DNA from: an uncultured Bacteroides sp.
GTDB taxonomy: Bacteria > Bacteroidota > Bacteroidia > Bacteroidales > Bacteroidaceae
Reading direction: 5' to 3'
DNA: 52,052 nt
Assembly: GCA_949288585.1 (NCBI GenBank)
Contig: CASEKR010000054.1
Span: forward strand, 1 to 52,052
Below, piece after piece: positions 17,037 to 24,841 of this stretch; the stretch's first letter is position 1; each line of letters starts with the position of its first letter. The notes under the pieces were generated by a model, which saw nothing but the letters and a program-made list of their open reading frames with translations, did no database searches and was not told the DNA's origin. The position numbers and the translations under genes were made by a program.

Positions 17037-17044
17037 TATCTTTG
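17037..17044 (+). promoter_or_regulatory. -7 box for the lipoprotein-helicase operon leader
   Basis: TATCTTTG matches TAnnTTTG. A start about 7 nt downstream would give a leader of about 250 nt before the lipoprotein ATG, containing the large hairpin at 17108-17226. Confidence 0.5.
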
Positions 17045-17083
17045 TATTTGGATGGGGATAACTCCGTCTAAGACATGTTAATA

Positions 17084-17258
17084 AAAAGAAGCGTTGTGCT
17101 TTTCTTGCGAGTGTAAAGCCTGAGAAACTGAACAATCGTATGACAAGAAGGCATAGTGGTTCTCACGCTATAGCGTGGGCTGCTTACCATATCGTCATAC
17201 ATAGGTTTTCTCAGGGCCTACACTCGAAGACGTGGCATTGCAGTTCCACGCTTCGTGG
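17084..17258 (+). ncRNA. Highly structured leader RNA (uncharacterised)
   Basis: Nested inverted repeats form a rod of about 119 nt: CGAGTGTA (17108-17115) with TACACTCG (17219-17226); CCTGAGAAAC (17119-17128) with GTTTTCTCAGG (17205-17215, one bulge); GTATGAC (17138-17144) with GTCATAC (17194-17200); and an apical palindrome CACGCTATAGCGTG (17164-17177). Upstream is a small hairpin, AAGAAGC/GCTTTTCTT (about 17086-17106). Downstream are three mutually exclusive arms: CGTGG (17231), CCACG (17246) and CGTGG (17254). There is no U-tract, so it is not a simple terminator. Whether it is a riboregulator, a separate small RNA or a mobile-element end is unknown; transcription is inferred from the -7 box at 17037. 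Confidence 0.5.
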
Positions 17259-17301
17259 TTATTAAACAATTAATAAGTTGTGTCACTTAAAAAATATTGA
17301 T

Positions 17302-17802
17302 ATGATGAAAACATTCAAATTATGGATTTCTATCGTACTCACGGTTATAATGTTTAGTAGTTGTAGTGCATTAAAAACACCTGTAATAGTTAGGAATGCC
17401 CCAATAGAAGGGTATAGATATGTTTTTATAACACCAACAAAAGAATTGACATCAAGTACAGGAGGCACATATGGAGGACAGTATGGTATATATGGAGCTT
17501 CAACGACTAAAAGTGTCAACCCAAGTGATGTTATTTCTGGTGAACTTATAAAAAATGGATTTGTTGTATTACCTGAATTGAAATCTGAATTAAATAATAA
17601 AACTCTGATTGTAAACTATGGTGAAAGCGGTAGAAGAAATAGAGGATTAGGTTATACAATAGAAGTAACAATACAGTTTATTTCAGCTGAAACTCATGAA
17701 TTGGTTTGCTCTTGTACAGCTGAGGGACAAGGGGAAACAGAAGCCGATGATATTCGACAAGCAATTAGAAGGGCTTTGGCGGGACTATTTGATAATAAAT
17801 AG
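17302..17802 (+). CDS. Small lipoprotein of the helicase operon, function unknown
   Basis: A 166-residue protein with a lipoprotein signal: MMKTFKLWISIVLTVIMFSSC, lipobox Cys at about residue 21. The mature part has a Gly/Tyr-rich loop (GGTYGGQYGIYG), an alternating strand/helix pattern and a C-terminal helix (DDIRQAIRRALAGLF). The YRYVFI...ISGELIKNGFVVLPE...LIVNYGESG pattern resembles small periplasmic DUF4136-like lipoproteins, but I am not sure. It would sit in the periplasm or outer membrane, an odd partner for the helicase gene starting 10 bp downstream. The AT-rich composition matches the helicase and contrasts with the flanking core genes. ATG 17305 is an equivalent start; TTG 17278 would spoil the signal peptide. 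Confidence 0.7.
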   Translation: MMKTFKLWISIVLTVIMFSSCSALKTPVIVRNAPIEGYRYVFITPTKELTSSTGGTYGGQYGIYGASTTKSVNPSDVISGELIKNGFVVLPELKSELNNKTLIVNYGESGRRNRGLGYTIEVTIQFISAETHELVCSCTAEGQGETEADDIRQAIRRALAGLFDNK

Positions 17803-17812
17803 CTGACTTTTT

Positions 17813-20428
17813 ATGCCGTCATTTCTTGTTTTGGTATTAAGTATCGCTACTGTGATAGGTGTAGCTATAGTAGCGATACGATTATTTCTAAAAAAGAAGT
17901 CAAATGAGTTGTCAGAGCGAATTGCAACCATTACTCCTTATAGTGATATACAAGAAAGCAGAGAAAAAGAATTAAGGCAAAGCAATAAAAGTTTCTTCAT
18001 TGATATTGAAACTGATTTAAGGAATAGTTTTAATGGGCATATAATATCCTATTCGGAAGAAGAACAATTTACGAAATACTATACAGAGTTCTTCCATGAA
18101 GTCAATTCCTTACTGAAAAGTCTTGAGGCATTTCATATAGAACCATCCGAGACAATCTCAAAATTCACACATGATTTCGGAAATATCCACTCAATTGTAA
18201 AAAGGCATAATGAGCAGGTTGTCCAAGACACTCTTGATACCCACAAAGACTTTTTCGACCATTGTCTTAAATACCCGTTAGACAAGCAACAAAGGCGTTC
18301 AATCGTGTCCGAAGAAGATAATTGTTTGGTGGTAAGTAGTGCAGGAAGTGGAAAAACATCGTCTATCGTAGGGAAGGTAAGATACCTGATTGACATTAAA
18401 CACATCAACCCTCAAAACATTCTTCTTATCAGCTATACAAACAAGGCTGCTGCCGAGTTGACGGAAAGGATGGATATTGCAGGGCTAAGAGGATACACTT
18501 TCCATAAACTTGCCATTGACATCATCGGGAAAGCGACAGGACAGAAGCCCTCCATCTGCGATAACACAGACACGCTGTTTGTGAAAATCTACCATAAGCT
18601 ATTGGAAGATGAGGACTTCAAAAAGAGCATCGTTGAATACTTTGTTGACTATCAGGTGCAAGAAGCGGATTGGGAGCATCGTAAGAATGAACGCAGACAG
18701 CAACTCTCCGAATTAAAAGAAGTACGCTTGAAAGCCCAATTTCCCGACATGGACGGGAAAACTATTTATGTCCGTAGTGAACAGGAGCAGAAAATTTGTT
18801 TTGCATTGTCTTCTTTGGGCGTGAAATTTAGATATGAAGAACCTTATGAGCATCCATTGGCAGATGAGATGCACTCACAATACAGACCCGATTTTTCCAT
18901 TTACTTTGAGCAGGATGGCAAGACAAAGCGTATTTATTTAGAGCATTTTGGTGTGGACGAACATGGGCTTGTTCCCACATGGTTTGCAAAAGATAAAGGC
19001 ATTACATACGAAGAAGCGAACCAAAAATACAATGACGGAATAACATGGAAAAAAACAGCCCATGAGAAATTTGGGACAGTATTACTGACAACTTCAAGTG
19101 CTGATTTCCATTATTCAGATATTCGGCATACATTAAAAGCTTCATTGGAAAATGCAGGTGTTCCTATTCAAGAAAAAACAGATGCCGAATTATACGATAT
19201 GGTTCTTCCTCCAAACAGCAAGCAGGAAAAGGCTTTCATTCGGCTTGTTGTAACTTTTGTGACATTGATTAAGTCAAGCTGCAAGTCTATAAAAGAAGTC
19301 TTGAAACAGACTAAAAATGTTGGAGACGAACGCAGTACATTCATTATCAAGAGAATATTCCAACCTGTTTATGAGCGGTATATTGAAGAACTGAAAAACA
19401 GTAATCAGATAGACTTCACTGACGCTATTCTGCAAGCTACGGAAATATGTCGTTCTTCCCATCCTGTGAAGTATGAGTATATTATCGTTGACGAGTTCCA
19501 GGATATATCAGTTGACCGCTACAATTTCCTGAAAGTACTCCGAGAAGGCAATCCTCCTGCAAAATTGTATTGTGTGGGCGATGATTGGCAGTCCATATAC
19601 CGCTTTTCTGGAAGTGACATGGCTCTTTTCAATCAATTCCCGGATTATTTCGGTTCCACAGAAATCAATAGAATCGAGACGACATATCGTTTTGGAGAGC
19701 CTTTGGTAAGCCTGTCCTCGCAATTCATTCAACGTAATAAGGCACAGCTGAAAAAGGATATACATCCATTCAATCCACAAGCCAAAACCGAATTGCAATT
19801 CTACGCTTATGAACGGCGTGACTATTGTAACGCTATCGGACAATTGGTAGCGTCTATTCCTGCGGATAAATCCATCTTTCTGTTAGGGAGGTATTCCTTT
19901 GACGATTACTATTTGTCGTTTCTATACAAATCAGTGAAAGAGGGAAATCGCTTTTACTACTTCATTGGAGACAGAAAAATAGAATTCTTGACAGTCCATA
20001 AATCCAAAGGACTTGAAGCGGACTATGTGATAATACTTCAATGCAATAAAGATACCTATGGATTTCCCTCAATGGTAAGTGATGACCCTGTTCTTGATTA
20101 TGTCCTGACTAAAAGCGACCAATATCCGTATGGTGAAGAACGCAGGCTGTTTTATGTGGCTATTACCAGAGCAAAAATAAAGACATACGTACTTTACGAC
20201 AGACGCTTCCCATCCGTTTTTGTTGACGAGTTCTTACACCCTGAAAAGGTTACGGAAGAAAGTTATGCCAAACATCCCAATGCCAATAAGAAATGGACAC
20301 GCAGTGCTGATAAATTCTTACTCACCCTTTACCATGAAGGAAAGAGCATAAAGTACATCGCAGAAAAGATGGGAAGAAGTCAAACCTCTATCGTGATGCG
20401 AATAGGAAAATTGGAAAGTGAACAATAA
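17813..20428 (+). CDS. Helicase IV (HelD)-like SF1 helicase with an N-terminal membrane anchor and a nuclease-like insertion
   Basis: An 871-residue UvrD/helicase IV-type protein. An N-terminal hydrophobic helix (about 4-26) precedes a HelD-like region ending HNEQ...KDFFDHCLKYPLDKQQ. Walker A is SAGSGKT (176-182), followed by motif Ia SYTNKAAAEL. A large insertion (about 305-450) holds acidic residues in PD-(D/E)XK-like order: E in RSEQEQK (about 323), D in YRPDFSIYF (about 360) and E in YLEHFG (about 377). The helicase resumes with DEFQDIS (560-566), VGDDWQSIYRFSG, TYRF, VHKSKGLEADYVII and motif VI RRLFYVAITRAK. The C-terminus is a small HTH (YIAEKMGRSQTSIVMRIGKLE). E. coli helicase IV lacks the insertion. 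Role in defence or DNA processing is inferred. It follows the lipoprotein gene by 10 bp. Confidence 0.88.
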   Translation: MPSFLVLVLSIATVIGVAIVAIRLFLKKKSNELSERIATITPYSDIQESREKELRQSNKSFFIDIETDLRNSFNGHIISYSEEEQFTKYYTEFFHEVNSLLKSLEAFHIEPSETISKFTHDFGNIHSIVKRHNEQVVQDTLDTHKDFFDHCLKYPLDKQQRRSIVSEEDNCLVVSSAGSGKTSSIVGKVRYLIDIKHINPQNILLISYTNKAAAELTERMDIAGLRGYTFHKLAIDIIGKATGQKPSICDNTDTLFVKIYHKLLEDEDFKKSIVEYFVDYQVQEADWEHRKNERRQQLSELKEVRLKAQFPDMDGKTIYVRSEQEQKICFALSSLGVKFRYEEPYEHPLADEMHSQYRPDFSIYFEQDGKTKRIYLEHFGVDEHGLVPTWFAKDKGITYEEANQKYNDGITWKKTAHEKFGTVLLTTSSADFHYSDIRHTLKASLENAGVPIQEKTDAELYDMVLPPNSKQEKAFIRLVVTFVTLIKSSCKSIKEVLKQTKNVGDERSTFIIKRIFQPVYERYIEELKNSNQIDFTDAILQATEICRSSHPVKYEYIIVDEFQDISVDRYNFLKVLREGNPPAKLYCVGDDWQSIYRFSGSDMALFNQFPDYFGSTEINRIETTYRFGEPLVSLSSQFIQRNKAQLKKDIHPFNPQAKTELQFYAYERRDYCNAIGQLVASIPADKSIFLLGRYSFDDYYLSFLYKSVKEGNRFYYFIGDRKIEFLTVHKSKGLEADYVIILQCNKDTYGFPSMVSDDPVLDYVLTKSDQYPYGEERRLFYVAITRAKIKTYVLYDRRFPSVFVDEFLHPEKVTEESYAKHPNANKKWTRSADKFLLTLYHEGKSIKYIAEKMGRSQTSIVMRIGKLESEQ

Positions 20429-20539
20429 TAAGGATGTTTGTTATGCCTTTCATTCAATAATTTGTACTACCTGTGTATAACAAGAATATCGCTATCTTGT
20501 AATAATATTAGCTTTTATATTGATATGACGGTGATTGGG

Positions 20540-20640
20540 CTAAAATCGCTCAATTATTCCACATTCTAATGCAGGTGTGATGTAACTCTCTCGGACTATT
20601 TTAAGTCTTTAATATTGCACGCATTTACCATTTCCCTCAT
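20540..20640 (-). pseudogene. Degenerate fragment resembling the C-terminus of an AlbA_2-type ATP-binding protein
   Basis: On the minus strand MREMVNACNIKDLK runs into a stop, and the adjacent frame continues IVRESYITPALECGIIERF before TAG. A 'REAYI-PALE-GLIE' ending is typical of AlbA_2/divergent-AAA 'ATP-binding protein' C-termini in Bacteroides. With a frameshift and only about 33 codons it is a relic. A competing frame through the same DNA (ending GNGKCVQY) cannot be excluded. Confidence 0.35.
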
Positions 20641-20945
20641 GCTTATGTAAGAACCGTCCATCTTCTGAATAGGTAAATTCTACTTAGGGGGTGCCTGAGA
20701 GGTACTTGAGGGGCTGCGGGCAGCCACGGAACGCATGTGCTATAATGACAGGTTTTGAATGAAAAACAACAATAGAAATCGAAAAGATGCTTACTTGTCA
20801 AATTTGTTCATTCCCTGTATAAATAGGGCGACTTCCACGCAATCTGGTGCAGAGAACTACAATAGTCCAATGAAACAATGGCGGAAGATTATACTACTTG
20901 CTAAATCATGAATCTCCCTTCCTCCACTCGTCTACTAACCACTGC

Positions 20946-20992
20946 CTGTCCCGTCAACTGACGGATTAGGAAGTGGTCAGTTGACGGGACAG
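20946..20992. repeat. 17-bp perfect inverted repeat with flanking 8-bp direct repeats
   Basis: Arm CTGTCCCGTCAACTGAC (20946-20962) and its exact complement (20976-20992) flank a 13-nt loop. CCACTCGT occurs on both sides at 20924-20931 and 21008-21015. AGTGGTC (20972-20978) can also pair with GACCACT (21006-21012). No T-tract follows on either strand, arguing against an ordinary terminator. Confidence 0.75.
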
Positions 20993-21095
20993 ACACTGAA
21001 CAATAGACCACTCGTACAGCTTTCCGCAATGAGTTTCATTTCCTTTGCTTTTTAGCCTTCCAAGCATATATTGTGAACAGATGAGGCCGTTGTCC

Positions 21096-23153
21096 CTATT
21101 GCTTGGATTCCGTTTTCTTTAGTTCCGGGTAACTGATGCGCGTGTGGTACATCGTCTTGAGCTTGTCTTTGAAGACAGACTTGACCGTCGCAATGTCCCT
21201 GAACGTGATGGGGCACTCGCGGAAGAAACCGTCCGCCAGTTGCCCGTCGATGATTTTGTCTACTAAACTGCCTATCGCTTGTTCCGTATATTCGGGCAGG
21301 CTGCGCGATGCCGCCTCCACCGAGTCGGCCATCATGAGCACGGCTTGCTCTTTGGTGAAGGGGTTCGGCCCGGGATAGGTGAATATGGCCGGGTCGGTTT
21401 CCTCGCCCGGATGCTCATTTTTCCACGAGATGTAGAAATACTTTGTGACACCCTTGCCGTGGTGGGTGGAGATGAAATCCTTGATGACTTTCGGCAGGCC
21501 GTATTTGTCTGCCAGCTTCAGTCCGTTGGTCACGTGGCCGATGACCACCTGGGCACTCTGTTCATACGTCAGGTTCTTGTGCGGGTTGACGCCTCCCGAT
21601 TGGTTTTCCGTGAAGAACACCGGCTGTTCCATCTTCCCGATGTCATGGTACAGCGCCCCCGTCCTGACCAGTTGCGCGTTCCCGCCGATGGCATTGGCGG
21701 CTGCGGCCGCCAGGTTGGCCACCTGCATACTGTGCTGGAAGGTGCCCGGCACCGTCTCCGACATCCTGCGCAGCAGGGGCGTGTTGATGTTGGAAAGCTC
21801 TACCAATGTCACGTTGGACGTGAAGCCGAAAGTTTTTTCCACCAGGAACAGCAGGGGGTAGGTGAACAGCAGCAAGATGCCGTTGATGATGAAGTTGATG
21901 TACATCGCGGCGTTCCATTTGCTGGGGTCGCTTTCTGTCATCAACTCATAGGCGAAGTAGGTCGCCGCGTAAGTCACTGTCACTACGGCGGCCGTCTGGA
22001 ACAACTGCGACCGTTGCGACAATTCCCTCAGGCTATAAATGGCCGTCAGCCCGGCGGCGCATTGCAGCAAGATGAACTCATGCGGGTAGCGCAGGCAGAC
22101 GGAACAAATCAGAACCGTCACGGCCAAGCTCAGAAATGCTGTCCGGGAGTCCAGGAACACGCGTATGATGATGGGCAGCATGGCGTATGGCAGCATGTAC
22201 ACCGTCAGGAAATGTTGCGACATCATCAGCCCCGTCACGGCGCAATAAATCGTGATTCCCGCGAAGAGCAGCGCCATGCCGCCCCGGTGGCTGTAATATC
22301 CTTGCCGGAACAGGTCGAGGTAGAGCATGAAACACAGCATGAAGATGCTTACGAACAAAATCTGCCCTATCAGCACTAAGCGTTGCTGCCCGGCCGTCTC
22401 GCTGCGCTTGATGGATTCTTGTCGGTAACTGAGCAGGATGTTATACGTCTTTTCATTGACAATTTCCCCCCGGTCTATGATTTTCTGGCCGCTCAGTACG
22501 ATGCCGCTGGCCCACGAATAACTGTCCAGCAATTCCTGCCGGGCTGCCTCGCTGCGTTCTTTGTCATACGCCAGGTTGGGCATCAGGTAGTTGTTCAATC
22601 CCGCCGCTTGCAACACGCCCGGACGGTACTTTGTCGTGTCGGCCGTCAGCAGCCGCGTATAGGCTGTCTTGACCGAAAAAAGCTCGTCCGTTTCCCGCTG
22701 GTTGACCAACTTCTCGTCCACGACCATGATGCTCCTTATGCTGTCTGTCCGCAGCGAATCAAGGGCTTCCGTCGGCAAGATGCCCGTCTCGTAAATCTCT
22801 TGCAACAGCCTCTCCACATAGCGCATATAGTCGGCGGGCAAGACCTGCTTCAACTCTTTCTGGCAGTCCGTCCTCAGCTTCTCCAACGCGTTGTTTTCCT
22901 GCTGCCTGTCGATGTTGAAGAATGGTTGGAAATGCTCCATCAGGCTGTCCTGTTCCCTTTCCACCACTGCCTTGCCCTTGTAGATGGGAAAATCGAACGT
23001 TGCCATCAGTTGCCCGTACTTCCACGGCTTCCCGATGTCAAATTGATAGCTGAACTTGCTGTCCCGGGGCATAAAGTACACAATGACGCTTACCGTCACC
23101 ACGAAGATGAGTATTTTGTACAACAAATTTTTCGATATTCCAACTTTTTTCAT
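21096..23153 (-). CDS. 7TM-HD family phosphohydrolase (PgpH/YqfF-like, probable c-di-AMP phosphodiesterase)
   Basis: A 685-residue inner-membrane protein. TM1 (about 9-26) is followed by a periplasmic 7TMR-HDED-type domain (about 30-260, with FDFPIYKGKAVVEREQ and the VLSGQKIIDRGEIV motif). A cluster of seven TM helices (about 275-460) precedes a cytoplasmic HD domain. The metal-binding motif is YHDIGKMEQP (about 498-507), followed by downstream H motifs GHVTNG and STHHG. In PgpH-type proteins this HD domain hydrolyses cyclic di-AMP; that substrate is assumed from the family. ATG 23153 is chosen; an upstream ATG at 23174 gives MNLTGQR-. It is divergent from gltX; TACTTTTC (23187-23194, minus) is a near-consensus -7 box. 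Confidence 0.92.
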   Translation of the reverse strand: MKKVGISKNLLYKILIFVVTVSVIVYFMPRDSKFSYQFDIGKPWKYGQLMATFDFPIYKGKAVVEREQDSLMEHFQPFFNIDRQQENNALEKLRTDCQKELKQVLPADYMRYVERLLQEIYETGILPTEALDSLRTDSIRSIMVVDEKLVNQRETDELFSVKTAYTRLLTADTTKYRPGVLQAAGLNNYLMPNLAYDKERSEAARQELLDSYSWASGIVLSGQKIIDRGEIVNEKTYNILLSYRQESIKRSETAGQQRLVLIGQILFVSIFMLCFMLYLDLFRQGYYSHRGGMALLFAGITIYCAVTGLMMSQHFLTVYMLPYAMLPIIIRVFLDSRTAFLSLAVTVLICSVCLRYPHEFILLQCAAGLTAIYSLRELSQRSQLFQTAAVVTVTYAATYFAYELMTESDPSKWNAAMYINFIINGILLLFTYPLLFLVEKTFGFTSNVTLVELSNINTPLLRRMSETVPGTFQHSMQVANLAAAAANAIGGNAQLVRTGALYHDIGKMEQPVFFTENQSGGVNPHKNLTYEQSAQVVIGHVTNGLKLADKYGLPKVIKDFISTHHGKGVTKYFYISWKNEHPGEETDPAIFTYPGPNPFTKEQAVLMMADSVEAASRSLPEYTEQAIGSLVDKIIDGQLADGFFRECPITFRDIATVKSVFKDKLKTMYHTRISYPELKKTESKQ

Positions 23154-23226
23154 ACGCTGTCCTGTTAGATTCAACGAATTTCCGGCGAAAAGTACGAAAA
23201 AAATCCTTAGTGTGAAAAAAAAGGGC

Positions 23227-23234
23227 TACTTTTG
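23227..23234 (+). promoter_or_regulatory. -7 box for gltX
   Basis: TACTTTTG matches TAnnTTTG and lies 42 nt upstream of the gltX ATG in the divergent spacer with the 7TM-HD gene. Confidence 0.6.
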
Positions 23235-23276
23235 CACTCTAAATAACTCTAAATTGAGAATTAACGCAGAAAAGCT

Positions 23277-24803
23277 ATGACAGAAAGACGAGTCAGAGTA
23301 CGTTTCGCCCCCAGTCCTACGGGCGCACTTCATATCGGCGGTGTCCGTACCGCGTTGTACAATTATCTCTTTGCCCGCCAGCATGGCGGAGATTTAGTGT
23401 TCCGCATTGAAGACACCGACAGCAACCGTTTTGTCCCCGGTGCAGAGGAATACATCCTCGAATCCTTCCGCTGGCTGGGTATCCGCTTCGACGAAGGTGT
23501 CAGCTTCGGGGGCGCCCACGGTCCCTACCGCCAGTCCGAGCGGCGGGACATCTACAAGAAGTATGTAAACCAACTGCTCGACGCAGGCAAAGCCTACATC
23601 GCTTTCGATACCCCCGCCGAACTGGACGGGAAACGCAAGGAGATTCCCAACTTCCAATACGATGCTTCCACCCGTATGCAGATGCGCAATTCGCTTACCC
23701 TGCCCAAAGACGAGGTGGACGCGCTGCTGGCCGCAGGCACGCAGTATGTGGTCCGTTTCAAAATAGAACCCAATGAAGACGTGCACGTGGCAGACCTCAT
23801 CCGGGGGGATGTCGTCATCAACTCTTCTATCCTGGACGACAAAGTCCTCTATAAGTCTGCCGACGAACTGCCTACCTATCACTTGGCCAATATCGTCGAC
23901 GACCACCTGATGGAAATCACCCACGTTATCCGTGGCGAAGAGTGGTTGCCCTCCGCTCCCTTGCACGTCCTGCTCTACCGCGCTTTCGGCTGGGCCGACA
24001 CCATGCCCGCCTTTGCCCACCTGCCTCTGCTGCTGAAGCCCGAAGGCAACGGCAAACTGAGCAAGCGCGACGGCGACCGCCTCGGCTTCCCTGTCTTCCC
24101 CCTGGAGTGGCATGACCCCAAGACTGGCGAAGTCTCTTCCGGCTACCGCGAAGCAGGTTACCTGCCCGAAGCACTCATCAACTTCCTGGCCCTCCTGGGC
24201 TGGAATCCGGGCAACGACCAAGAACTCATGTCGATGGATGAATTAGTGAAGCTCTTTAACTTGGAACATTGCAGCAAGGCCGGGGCCAAGTTCGACTACA
24301 AGAAAGGCATCTGGTTCAACCACGAATACGTCCTGCGCAAGCCCGACGCAGAGATTGCCGAACTCTTCAAGCCCGTGCTGGAAGCCCACGGCATCCGCGT
24401 GGCCGATTATACCGACGACTACCTGACCCGCGTCGTTTCCTTGGTGAAAGGCCGCGTCAACTTCGTGAAAGAAATCTGGGACCAAGCCCGCTTCTTCTTC
24501 CAGGCTCCCGACACCTATGCCGAGAAAGACGTGAAGAAACGCTGGAACGAAGACACCCCCCGCATCATGGGCGAACTGATGGACGTGCTTCGCGGCATAG
24601 AAGACTTCTCGTCCAAACCTTCCGAAGACATCGTTATCGGCTGGATAACCGAGAAAGGCTACCACATGGGCAATGTCATGAACGCCTTCCGCCTGGCTGT
24701 CGTGGGCGAATGCAAAGGCCCCCACATGTTCGACATTACCGAACTGCTGGGCAAAGAAGAGACCCTGCGGCGCATCGCCCGTGCCGTCGAAGCATTGAAA
24801 TAA
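23277..24803 (+). CDS. gltX: Glutamyl-tRNA synthetase
   Basis: A 508-residue class I aminoacyl-tRNA synthetase that charges tRNA-Glu with glutamate. The HIGH-type motif is [18 protein letters not shown] (about 11-28), the KMSKS-type motif is KLSKRDGD (about 259-266), and [15 protein letters not shown] is a family signature. The C-terminal anticodon-binding helical domain (about 340-508) is complete. Length is normal for Bacteroidota GltX. No glutaminyl-tRNA synthetase or GatCAB gene is in the window, so discriminating versus non-discriminating specificity cannot be judged. waaA follows after 38 bp on the same strand, suggesting co-transcription. Confidence 0.97.
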   Translation: MTERRVRVRFAPSPTGALHIGGVRTALYNYLFARQHGGDLVFRIEDTDSNRFVPGAEEYILESFRWLGIRFDEGVSFGGAHGPYRQSERRDIYKKYVNQLLDAGKAYIAFDTPAELDGKRKEIPNFQYDASTRMQMRNSLTLPKDEVDALLAAGTQYVVRFKIEPNEDVHVADLIRGDVVINSSILDDKVLYKSADELPTYHLANIVDDHLMEITHVIRGEEWLPSAPLHVLLYRAFGWADTMPAFAHLPLLLKPEGNGKLSKRDGDRLGFPVFPLEWHDPKTGEVSSGYREAGYLPEALINFLALLGWNPGNDQELMSMDELVKLFNLEHCSKAGAKFDYKKGIWFNHEYVLRKPDAEIAELFKPVLEAHGIRVADYTDDYLTRVVSLVKGRVNFVKEIWDQARFFFQAPDTYAEKDVKKRWNEDTPRIMGELMDVLRGIEDFSSKPSEDIVIGWITEKGYHMGNVMNAFRLAVVGECKGPHMFDITELLGKEETLRRIARAVEALK

Positions 24804-24841
24804 CCCGAACCCTGTTGTGCATTTAATCTGATAGAAGTACC

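Larger units (their letters stand above)
20429..21095. other. Gene-free 667 bp at the right edge of the island
   Basis: No intact gene on either strand. It contains a degenerate minus-strand fragment (20540-20640), a GC-rich small hairpin, GGCTGC-GG-GCAGCC (about 20713-20726), and a 17-bp perfect inverted repeat (20946-20992) flanked by CCACTCGT direct repeats. It separates the convergent helicase and 7TM-HD genes, so termination signals are expected here, but no hairpin with a T-tract was seen. Confidence 0.6.

Noticed and set aside
17108-17226. Retron msr-msd or group II intron
   Set aside because: The nested inverted repeats suggested a retron RNA, but no reverse transcriptase gene is nearby and no intron domain V was recognised.
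20946-20992. Ordinary bidirectional terminator for the convergent helicase and 7TM-HD genes
   Set aside because: The stem is strong but no T-tract follows on either strand, and it lies about 100 bp beyond the end of one gene and over 500 bp beyond the other. Kept as an unexplained repeat instead.
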